From: Panulirus ornatus
Taxonomy: Eukaryota > Arthropoda > Malacostraca > Decapoda > Palinuridae
Length of the DNA: 64,000 bases
NCBI RefSeq assembly: GCF_036320965.1
Contig: NC_092226.1
Location: 20,159,502 to 20,223,501 of the forward strand
Direction of reading: 5' to 3'
Below the pieces are notes generated by a model that was not told where the DNA came from, did not search any database, and was given only the letters and a program-made list of their open reading frames with translations. The number at the start of each line of letters is the position of its first letter. Within the stretch, counting starts at the first letter, position 1. A program made the translations under genes and the position numbers. Below, piece after piece: positions 55,970 through 64,000 of this stretch.

Positions 55970-56292
55970 AGTCTAGGAACTTTCTCCTGAGAGCTGGCTG
56001 CTTACTCGACAAGCTGCTGTATCCCTTGATTACTGTGTGGCCATCAGCAACTCAAGGGTGGGCCATTTTGAAAACTGCTTCTTTCCCTACACTTCGAAGC
56101 TTTGGAACTTTCTACCTTCTTATGTCTTTCCCAATAACTATGACCTGGCACATTTTAAAAGACAGGTTTTTCACTTCCTCCAAAATTAGTAATTACTTTT
56201 CCTTGTCTTTTATTTTCTGTTTCATAATTCTCTATATTTCAATTAAGGCTCAGCCTTGACGTGGACTTTTGTCCATGACAGGAGCATTCTGC
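55970..56292 (+). mobile_element. Jockey-like LINE 3' end fragment
   Basis: Translated pieces include a PYTSKLWNF-type block at 56085-56115, FPNNYDLAHFKRQVF at about 56130-56175 and LDVDFC at 56258-56275. It ends CATGACAGGAGCATTCTGC. Its left end (GAGAGCTGGCTGCTTACTCG) is homologous to the left end of the copy at 49845. Confidence 0.68.
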
Positions 56293-56319
56293 ATATAGGA
56301 CTTCTGTTATCTGTATTTC

Positions 56320-56760
56320 TTATGTGCATTGTCACTATTTGCCTATCATTTTTTTTCCCTCTACTGTCTTCCTGCCCATCCTACTTCCCTATATATTAAT
56401 TTTCTGTCTGCCATGCTGCCCTCTTTACTGCTTTTTTGCCTATCCACTGCTCTACTGCCCCATCTTGTCCTCATACTTGTCTTACTGCCCTTCTGCCCAT
56501 CTTACAACCCTTTGGCTTATCTTACAGCACCTCTGACTCCTCTAGTGCTTGCTTGTCCCTTCTGATGCCCTTATCTACCTTCCAGTACTTTTCACATCTC
56601 CTCCGACTCCATTCATTGCTTTATTTTACCTTTACATACCCCTGTCCCTCCATTGTCTCCTTGCTCCTTTTACAGTAATTGCCTCTTCTACAGTTCTACT
56701 CTCTCTTCTGTTACCTTTCAGCTCCCCTTGACAGTCATTTTACCATTCAACTGTTTTCTA
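56320..56760. repeat. Pyrimidine-rich degenerate tandem region
   Basis: Loose units of the type CTTACTGCCCTTCTGCCCAT and CTTACAGCACCTCTGACTCC, similar to 52240-52920. No coding support. Confidence 0.45.
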
Positions 56761-57409
56761 CCATGTCCTTACATTGGCATTATGGACAGCTTTACCAGGT
56801 GACTCTACCACCCTCCATGTAGTGTTGACTATGATGCATGTTTCTGTTATGTTATTGTTGAATCTTCCTCAGGTGTCCTTACCCCTCTTCTCATAGTTTT
56901 CATGACTGTATGATGATCTGATGTCTCTTCTCTTCTCTTAGCTTGCAGTATTTACTTCATGGAAGAAAGATAAGATACCCTTTCTTTTATTCCTGATATT
57001 GTAATACATAGCACCTATGTGAATTGAATGTGCATCATGCTGAATTGACTTATTCTTATTTGCATCCAGTCCCAACAGCTATAAACAATAATTAGTACCT
57101 GAATCCTTTGTTTTTAATGTGTATGACTAAAGTGGTCAGTGGATGTATGGTGCTTACAGTGATAATTCAGCCAGATTCATTGACCAAATAGCTGAACCTT
57201 CAACATTGTGTGTTTTTGAGCACCATTGAACTTCTGTATTTTGATATGTATTTGCATCCCTGAGGTTTTCACCAAACTAGTGCTGGAGATGGGTTTTGCA
57301 TTGAAATTTAGTTATAGTGCTAATGTCTCATTATTTGAATTCCCATAGGGGAGCTTTAGAAAAATATATCTGGAATGTCTTGTTAATCAACATTAGTAAA
57401 CTTGCCTTA
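56761..57409. other. Intron or intergenic sequence, nothing recognised
   Basis: AT-rich unique sequence with no supported gene or repeat. Confidence 0.4.
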
Positions 57410-57700
57410 TGGGGCCTGGATGTGGATAGGGAGCTGTGGTTTTGGTTAATTACACATGACAGCTAGATACTGAGTGTGAAGGAATGTGACCTTTTTTGTC
57501 TGTTTTCCTAGCACTACCTTGCTGATGCAGGGAGTGGCGATGCTGTTTCCTGTGGGGCGAGATGATGCTGGGAATGGATGAAGGCGAGCAAATATGAATA
57601 TGTACAAGTGTATATATGTATATGTCTGTGTATGTCTATGTATATGTGTATGTATTGCTATATATATGTATGTATGTATGTGTATGTGCATTTATGTATT
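57410..57700 (+). repeat. RTE long-type 3' UTR remnant without coding sequence
   Basis: It starts TTATGGGGCCTGGATGTGGA and contains GGGAGCTGTGGTTTTGG, TTACACATGACAGCTAGATA, a first hairpin-like CTACCTTGCTGATGCAGGGA and GGCGAGATGATGCTGGGAAT, then the (TGTATA)-rich region to about 57700. The terminal hairpin is missing; a short non-autonomous repeat follows immediately. Confidence 0.65.
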
Positions 57701-57704
57701 TACT

Positions 57705-57821
57705 TAATTTTCCAAAAGAAGGAACAGAGAAGGGGGCAAGTGAGAATATTCCCTCAAAGGCTCAGTCCTCTGTTCTTAATGCTACCTCGCTAATGTGGGA
57801 AATGGTGAATAGTATGAAAAA

Positions 57822-57822
<1 letters not shown>
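57705..57822 (+). mobile_element. Short non-autonomous repeat with variant hairpin
   Basis: AATTTTCCAAAAGAAGGAAC, CTCAAAGGCTCAGTCCTCTG and CTACCTCGCTAATGTGGGAA, then ATGGTGAATAGTATG and an A/(TA) tail. Same unit as 21726-21890 and 31962-32080. Confidence 0.62.
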
Positions 57823-57891
<69 letters not shown>

Positions 57892-57896
57892 TTTTT
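57823..57896. repeat. (TA)n followed by poly-T
   Basis: A TA tract (about 57828-57873) and T22, joining the tail of the preceding unit to the minus-strand RTE tail. Confidence 0.93.
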
Positions 57897-58362
57897 GCCG
57901 CTGTCTCCCGCGTTTGCGAGGTAGCGCAAAGAAACAGACGAAAGAAATGGCCCAACCCACCCCCATACACATGTATATACATACGTCCACACACGCAAAT
58001 ATACATACCTACACAGCTTTCCATGGTTTACCCCAGACGCTTCACATGCCCTGATTCAATCCACTGACAGCACGTCAACCCGGTATACCACATCGCTCCA
58101 ATTCACTCTATTCCTTGCCCTCCTTTCACCCTCCTGCATGTTCAGGCCCTGATCACACAAAATCTTTTTCACTCCATCTTTCCACCTCCAATTTGGTCTC
58201 CCTCTTCTCCTCGTTCCCTCCACCTCCGACACATATATCCACTTGGTCAATCTTTCCACACTCATTCTCTCCATGTGCCCAAACCACTTCAAAACACCCT
58301 CTTCTGCTCTCTCAACCACGCTCTTTTTATTTCCACACATCTCTCTTACCCTTACATTACTT
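57897..58362 (-). pseudogene. RTE C-terminal fragment, left arm of a large palindrome
   Basis: Minus strand: the terminal hairpin (CGCTGTCTCCCGCGTTTGCG on the plus strand, 57899-57918) and short 3' UTR, then the C-terminal block from about 58085 to 58362 (VREMCGNKKSVVERAEEGVL, KWFGHMERMSVERLTKWIYV). It joins its inverse at 58363 with no spacer other than its own last 49 bases. It lost one base near 58080 (CAACCCGG instead of CAACCCCGG), which shifts the frame close to the stop. Confidence 0.85.
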
Positions 58363-58797
58363 GAGAGAGCAGAAGAGGGTGTTTTGAAGTGGTTTGGGCA
58401 CATGGAGAGAATGAGTGAGGAAAGATTGACCAAGAGGATATATGTGTCGGAGGTGGAGGGAACGAGGAGAAGAGGGAGACCAAATTGGAGGTGGAGAGAT
58501 GGAGTGAAAAAGATTTTCTGTGATCGGGGCCTGAACATGCACGAGGGTGAAAGGAGGGCAAGGAATAGAGTGAATTGGATCGATGTGGTATACCGGGGTT
58601 GACGTGCTGTCAGTGGATTGAATCAAGGCATGTGAAGCGTCTGGGGTAAACCATGGAAAGCTGTGTAGGTATGTATATTTGCGTGTGTGGACGTATGTAT
58701 ATACATGTGTATGGGGGGGTTGGGCCATTTCTTTCGTCTCTTACCTTGCGCTGCCTCGCAAACGCGGGAGACAGCGACAAAGTATAATAAATAAATA
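58363..58797 (+). pseudogene. RTE C-terminal fragment, right arm of a large palindrome
   Basis: Plus strand: ERAEEGVLKWFGHMERMSEE onward to VVYRG and stop at 58602, the short 3' UTR and terminal hairpin (CTGCCTCGCAAACGCGGGAG, 58749-58768), then an AATAAATAAATAATAAATA tail and (TA)n. It is the inverse of 57897-58313. Both arms share the uncommon GAAGTGGTTTGGG next to the centre where other copies have GAAATGG. Confidence 0.85.
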
Positions 58798-58850
58798 ATA
58801 AATATATATATATATATATATTTTTTATTATTTTTTATTATACTTTGTTT

Positions 58851-58888
<38 letters not shown>
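58798..58888. repeat. Two (TA)n tracts with a T-rich spacer
   Basis: TA tracts at about 58802-58822 and 58855-58888 flank TTTTTTATTATTTTTTATTA. Confidence 0.93.
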
Positions 58889-58893
<5 letters not shown>

Positions 58894-61800
58894 GAAACAG
58901 AAGAAGGAGTCACGCGGGGAGTGCTCATCCTCCTCGAAGGCTCAGACTGGGGTGTCTAAATGTGTGTGGATGTAACCAAGATGTGAAAAAAGGAGAGATA
59001 GGTAGTATGTTTGAGGAAAGGAACCTGGATGTTTTGTCTCTGAGTGAAACGAAGCTCAAGGGTAAAGGGGAAGAGTGGTTTGGGAATGTCTTGGGAGTAA
59101 AGTCAGGGGTTAGTGAGAGGACAAGAGCAAGGGAAGGAGTAGCAGTACTCCTGAAACAGGAGTTGTGGGGGTATGTGATAGAATGTAAGAAAGTAAATTC
59201 TCGATTAATATGGGTAAAACTGAAAGTTGATGGAGAGAGATGGGTGATTATTGGTGCATATGCACCTGGGCATGAGAAGAAAGATCATGAGAGGCAAGTG
59301 TTTTGGGAGCAGCTGAATGAGTGTGTTAGTGGTTTTGATGCACGAGACCGGGTTATGGTGATGGGTGATTTGAATGCAAAGGTGAGTAATGTGGCAGTTG
59401 AGGGAATAATTGGTATACATGGGGTGTTCAGTGTTGTAAATGGAAATGGTGAAGAGCTTGTAGATTTATGTGCTGAAAAAGGACTGGTGATTGGGAATAC
59501 CTGGTTTAAAAAGCGAGATATACATAAGTATACGTATGTAAGTAGGAGAGATGGCCAGAGAGCGTTATTGGATTACGTGTTAATTGGCAGGCGCGCGAAA
59601 GAGAGACTTTTGGATGTTGATGTGCTGAGAGGTGCAACTGGAGGGATGTCTGATCATTATCTTGTGGAGGCTAAGGTGAAGATTTGTATGGGTTTTCAGA
59701 AAAGAAGAGTGAATGTTGGGGTGAAGAGGGTGGTGAGAGTAAGTGAGCTTGGGAAGGAGACTTGTGTGAGGAAGTACCAGGAGAGACTGCGTACAGAATG
59801 GAAAAAGGTGAGAACAATGGAAGTAAGGTGAGTGGGGGAGGAATGGGATGTATTTAGGGAATCAGTGATGGATTGCGCAAAAGATGCTTGTGGCATGAGA
59901 AGAGTGGGAGGTGGGTTGATTAGAAAGGGTAGTGAGTGGTGGGATGAAGAAGTAAGATTATTAGTGAGAGAGAAGAGAGAGGCATTTGGACGATTTTTGC
60001 AGTGAAAAAATGCAATTGAGTGGGAGATGTATAAAAGAAAGAGACAGGAGGTCAAGAGAAAGGTGCAAGAGGTGAAAAAGAGGGCAAATGAGAGTTGGGG
60101 TGAGAGAGTATCATTAAATTTTAGGGAGAATAAAAAGATGTTCTGGAAGGAGGTAAATAAAGTGCGTAAGACAGGGGGAGCAAATGGGAACTTCAGTGAA
60201 GGGCGCAAATGGGGAGGTGATAACAAGTAGTAGTGATGTGAGAAGGAGATGGAGAGAGTATTTTGAAGGTTTGTTGAATGTGTTTGATGATAGAGTGGCA
60301 GATATAGGGTGTTTTGGTCGAGGTGGTGTGCAGAGTGAGAGGGTTAGGGAAAATGATTTGGTAAACAGAGGAGAGGTGGTAAAAGCTTTGCGGAAGATGA
60401 AAGCCGGCAAGGCAGCAGGTTTGGATGGTATTGTAGTGGAATTTATTAAAAAAGGGGGTGACTGTATTATTGACTGGTTGGTAAGGTTATTTAATGTATG
60501 TATGACTCATGGTGAGGTGTCTGAGGATTGGCGGAATGCGTGCATAGTGCCATTGTACAAAGGCAAAGGGGATAAGAGTGAGTGCTCAAATTACAGAGGT
60601 ATAAGTTTGTTGAGTATTCCTGGTAAATTACATGGGAGGGTATTGATTGAGAGGGTGAAGGCATGTACAGAGCATCAGATTGGGGAAGAGCAATGTGGTT
60701 TCAGAAGTGGTACAGGATGTGTGGATCAGGTGTTTGCTTTGAAGAATGTATGTGAGAAATATTTAGAAAAGCAAATGGATTTGTATGTAGCATTTATGGA
60801 TCTGGAGAAGGCATATGATAGAGTTGATAGAGATGCTCTGTGGAAGGTATTAAGAATATATGGTGTGGGAGGCAAGTTGGTAGAAGCAGTGAAAAGTTTT
60901 TATCGAGGATGTAAGGCATGTGTACGTGTAGGAAGAGAGGAAAGTGATTCGTTCTCAGTGAATGTAGGTTTGTGGCAGGGATGTGTGATGTCTCCATGGT
61001 TGTTTAATTTGTTTATGGATGGGGTTGTTAGGGAGGTAAATGCAAGAGTTATATCTGGATGGATGTGCTGGAAATGAGATGTTTGAAGACAATGTGTGGT
61101 GTGAGGTGGTTTGATCGAGTAAGTAACGTAAGGGTAAGAGAGATGTGTGGAAATAAAAAGAGCGTGGTTGGAAAGAGGGGCAAGTATGAAGTTTGTTGGG
61201 GATGAGAGAGCTTGGGAAGTGAGTCAGTTGTTGTTCGCTGATGATACAGCGCTGGTGGCTGATTCATGTGAGAAACTGCAGAAGCTGGTGACTGAGTTTG
61301 GTAAAGTGTGTGAAAGAAGAAAGTCAAGAGTAAATGTGAATAAAAGCAAGGTTATTAGGTACAGTAGGGTTGAGGGTTAAGTCAATTGGGAGGTAAGTTT
61401 GAATGGAGAAAAACTGGAGGAAGTAAAGTGTTTTAGATATCTGGGAGTGGATCTGGCAGCGGATGGAACCATGGAAGCGGAAGTGGATCATAGGGTGGGG
61501 GAGGGGGCGAAAATCCTGGGAGCCTTGAAGAATGTTTGGAAGTCGAGAACATTATCTCAGAAAGCAAAAATGGGTATGTTTGAAGGAATAGTGGTTCCAA
61601 CAATGTTGTATGGTTGCGAGGCATGGGCTATGGATAGATTTGTGCGCAGGAGGATGGATGTGCTGGAAATGAGATGTTTGAGGACAATGTGTGGTGTGAG
61701 GTGGTTTGATCGAGTAAGTAACGTAAGGGTAAGAGAGATGTGTGGAAATAAAAAGAGCGTGGTTGAGAGAGCAGAAGAGGGTGTTTTGAAATGGTTTGGG

Positions 61801-62189
61801 CACATGGAGAGAATGAGTGAGGAAAGATTGACCAAGAGGATATATGTGTCGGAGGTGGAGGGAACGAGGAGAAGTGGGAGACCAAATTGGAGGTGGAAAG
61901 ATGGAGTGAAAAAGATTTTGTGTGATCGGGGCCTGAACATGCAGGAGGGTGAAAGGAGGGCAAGGAATAGAGTGAATTGGATCGATGTGGTATACCGGGG
62001 TTGACATGCTGTCAGTGGATTGAATCAGGGCATGTGAAGCGTCTGGGGTAAACCATGGAAAGCCGTGTAGGTATGTATATTTGCGTGTGTGGACATATGT
62101 ATATACATGTGTATGGGGGTTGGTTGGGCCATTTCTTTCTTCTGTTTCCTTACGCTACCTCGCAAATACGGGAGACAGCGACAAAGCAA

Positions 62190-62195
<6 letters not shown>
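58889..62195 (+). pseudogene. RTE-type LINE, nearly full length, disabled, with a templated internal insertion
   Basis: A (TA)n tract joins directly to the start codon (MGNRRRSHAGSAHPPRRLRL), so the leader is missing. The frame is open to 59831 through the endonuclease (ALSETK is changed to SLSETK; VMGDLNAK and MSDHYLVEAK are intact). It breaks at TGA (59829-59831), TGA at 60003, and a frameshift near 60170-60180 (the KTREQMGTSVKG region). It is open again at 60184-61077 (FMDLEKAYDRVDRDAL). A 118-base insertion at 61051-61168 interrupts the frame. Motif C (LLFADDTALVADS) and the C-terminal block follow, with CAA changed to TAA at 61378; the last frame, 61399-62004, ends normally. The short 3' UTR, hairpin and A10(TA)n tail close the element. 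Confidence 0.9.
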
Positions 62196-62260
<65 letters not shown>

Positions 62261-62302
62261 GAAAAAAAAAATTTTTTTTTTCTTTTTTTTTTTTTTTTTT
62301 TG
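62196..62302. repeat. A/(TA)n/poly-T joint between tail-to-tail RTE copies
   Basis: A10, about 28 TA units, AAAAAGAAAAAAAAA, then T-rich sequence to 62302. The two flanking RTE tails face each other. Confidence 0.92.
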
Positions 62303-63768
62303 CTTTGTCGCTGTCTCCCATGTTTGCGAGGTAGCGCAAGGAAACAGACGAAAGAAATGGCCCAACCCACCCCCATACACATGTATATACATACGTCCAC
62401 ACACGCAAATATACATATCTACACAGCTTTCCATGGTTTACCCCAGAGGCTTCACATGCCCTGATTCAATCCACTGACAGCACGTCAACCCCGGTATACC
62501 ACATCGCTCCAATTCACTCTATTCCTTGCCCTCCTTTCACCCTCCTACATGTTCAGGCCCCGATCACACAAAATCTTTTTCACTCCATCTTTCCACCTCC
62601 AATTTGGTCTCCCTCTTCTCCTCGTTCCCTCCACCTCTGACACATATATCCTCTTGGTCAATCTTTCCTCACTCATTCTCTCCATGTGCCCAAACCATTT
62701 CAAAACACCCTCTTCTGCTCTCTCAACCACACTCTTTTTATTTCCACACATCTCTCGTACCCTTACGTTACTTACTCGATCAAACCACCTCACACCACAC
62801 ATTGGCCTCAAACATCTCATTTCCAGCACATCCATCCTCCTGTGCACCACTCAATCCACAGCCCACGCCTCGCAACCATACAACATTGTTGGAACCACTA
62901 TTCCCTCAAACATACCCATTTTTGCTTTCCGAGATAATGTTCTCGACTTCCACACATTCTTCAAGGCTCCCAGAATTTTTGCCCCCTCCCCCACCCTATG
63001 ATCCACTTCCGCTTCCATGGTTCCATCCGCTGCCAGATCCACTCCCAGATATCTAAAACACTTCACTTCCTCCAGTTTTTCTCCATTCAAACTCACCTCC
63101 CAATTGACTTGACCCTCAACCCTACTGTACCTAATAACCTTGCTCTTATTCACATTTACTCTTATCTTTCTTCTTTCACACACTTTACCAAACTCAGTCA
63201 CCAGCTTCTGCAGTTTCTCACATGAATCAGCCACCAGCGCTGTATCATCAGCGAACAACAACTGACTCACTTCCCAAGCTCTCTCATCCCCAACAGACTT
63301 CATACTTGCCCCTCTTTCCAAGACTCTTGCATTCACCTCCCTAACAACCCCATCCATAAACAAATTAAACAACCATGGAGACATCACACACCCCTGCCGC
63401 AAACCTACATTCACTGAGAACCAATCACTTTCCTCTCTTCCTACACGTACACATGCCTTACATCCTCGATAAAAACTTTTCACTGCTTCTAACAACTTGC
63501 CTCCCACACCATATATTCTTAATACCTTCCATAGAGCATCTCTATCAACTCTATCATATGCCTTCTCCAGATCCATAAATGCTACATACAAATCCATTTG
63601 CTTTTCTAAGTATTTCTCACATACATTCTTCAAAGCAAACACCTGATCCACACATCCTCTACCACTTCTGAAACCACACCGCTCTTCCCCAATCTGATGC
63701 TCTGTACATGCCTTCACCCTCTCAATCAATACCCTCCCATATAATTTACCAGGAATACTCAACAAACT
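62303..63768 (-). pseudogene. RTE-type LINE, 5'-truncated copy with the short 3' UTR
   Basis: Minus strand from 63768 (SLLSIPGKLYGRVLIERVKA) through FMDLEKAYDRVDRDALWKVL, GLRQGCVMSPWLFNLFMDGV, LLFADDTALVADS and YLGVDLAADGTMEAEVDHRV to about 62851. There, VDxVVxRRMDV is broken by a one-base shift (stop near 62848) and the frame continues at 62545-62850 (MVHRRMDVLEMRCLRPMCGV). A CAG to TAG-type stop (NM*) lies near 62545, then the 3' UTR and hairpin (CGCTGTCTCCCATGTTTGCG). The 5' break at 63768 abuts poly-T that belongs to the tail of the next copy. Confidence 0.88.
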
Positions 63769-64000
63769 TTTTTTTTTTTTTTTTTTTTTTTTATACTTTG
63801 TCGCTGTCTCCCGCGTTTGCGAGGTAGCGCAAGGAAACAGACGAAAGAAATGGCCCAACCCACCCCATACACATGTACATACACATGTCCACACACGCAA
63901 ATATACATACCTACACAGCTTTCCTTGGTTTACCCCGGACGCTTCACATGCCTTGATTCAATCCACTGACAGCACGTCAACCCTTGTATACCACATCGCT
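63769..64000 (-). pseudogene. RTE-type LINE, 3' end, continues past the window edge
   Basis: Poly-T (63769-63792), then the terminal hairpin (CGCTGTCTCCCGCGTTTGCG, 63801-63820) and the short 3' UTR. The stop and last codons (CGTCAACCCTTGTATACCAC) are reached at about 63976. The coding part lies to the right of the window. It sits tail first at the broken 5' end of the preceding copy. Confidence 0.85.

Noticed and set aside
16256..64000. The inverted RTE pairs as a new two-ended transposon with terminal inverted repeats
   Set aside because: The arms are LINE 3' or 5' ends with A/(TA)n tails, there is no transposase, and arm lengths and break positions differ at each site. LINE insertion and rearrangement explain them better.

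Overview
This is a eukaryotic window, most likely from a decapod (or related malacostracan) crustacean. I infer this from a split G-protein-coupled receptor (GPCR) gene with consensus GT/AG introns, a very high load of (TA)n, (CA)n and (CT)n microsatellites, and several arthropod-type non-LTR retrotransposon families (RTE, CR1/L2-like, Jockey-like). There are no operons, bacterial genes, CRISPR arrays or rRNA genes. I cannot fix the species from sequence alone.

Host gene: one plus-strand rhodopsin-family receptor runs through most of the window. Supported exons are 1211-1397 (TM4 to early TM5), 9969-10198 (TM5, loop 3, TM6), 12015-12115 (late TM6 to TM7) and 38067-38227 (end of TM7, helix 8, tail), with a probable tail exon starting at 51935. 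All junction phases agree (1, 0, 2, 1). The best family match I can make by eye is the prostaglandin E2 (EP4-like) receptors. The exons for the N-terminus and TM1-3 lie to the left of the window, so almost everything else here is intronic.

Mobile DNA: a young RTE-type LINE family (apurinic-type endonuclease plus reverse transcriptase, about 998 residues) fills 13.6-37.0 kb and 57.4-64.0 kb. At least 16 fragments or copies lie in both orientations, many meeting at (TA)n tracts. One copy (22373-25369, minus) keeps a fully open 998-codon frame with the catalytic residues visible, but it has lost its 3' UTR. Copies share a 3'-terminal imperfect hairpin followed by A-rich/(TA)n tails. Short derivatives that keep only the RTE ends, and a second short family with a variant hairpin, are also present. 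Older elements are a Jockey-like LINE (38571-42782, with a CR1-like fragment nested in it), CR1/L2-like remnants (74-470, 6100-7770, 43840-46165, 53300-55720), a divergent RTE lineage (46590-49760 and 50170-50830) and two copies of a tRNA-like SINE.

Tandem repeats: 26-bp (847-950), 28-bp (about 1428-1790), 30-bp (about 2007-3155) and about 38-bp (38230-38570, continuing at 42790-43040) arrays occur in the receptor introns. Two of these arrays appear to have been seeded from an exon/intron boundary. The most unusual structure is the cluster of palindromic and inverted RTE pairs and their apparent re-insertion into each other's (TA)n tails.
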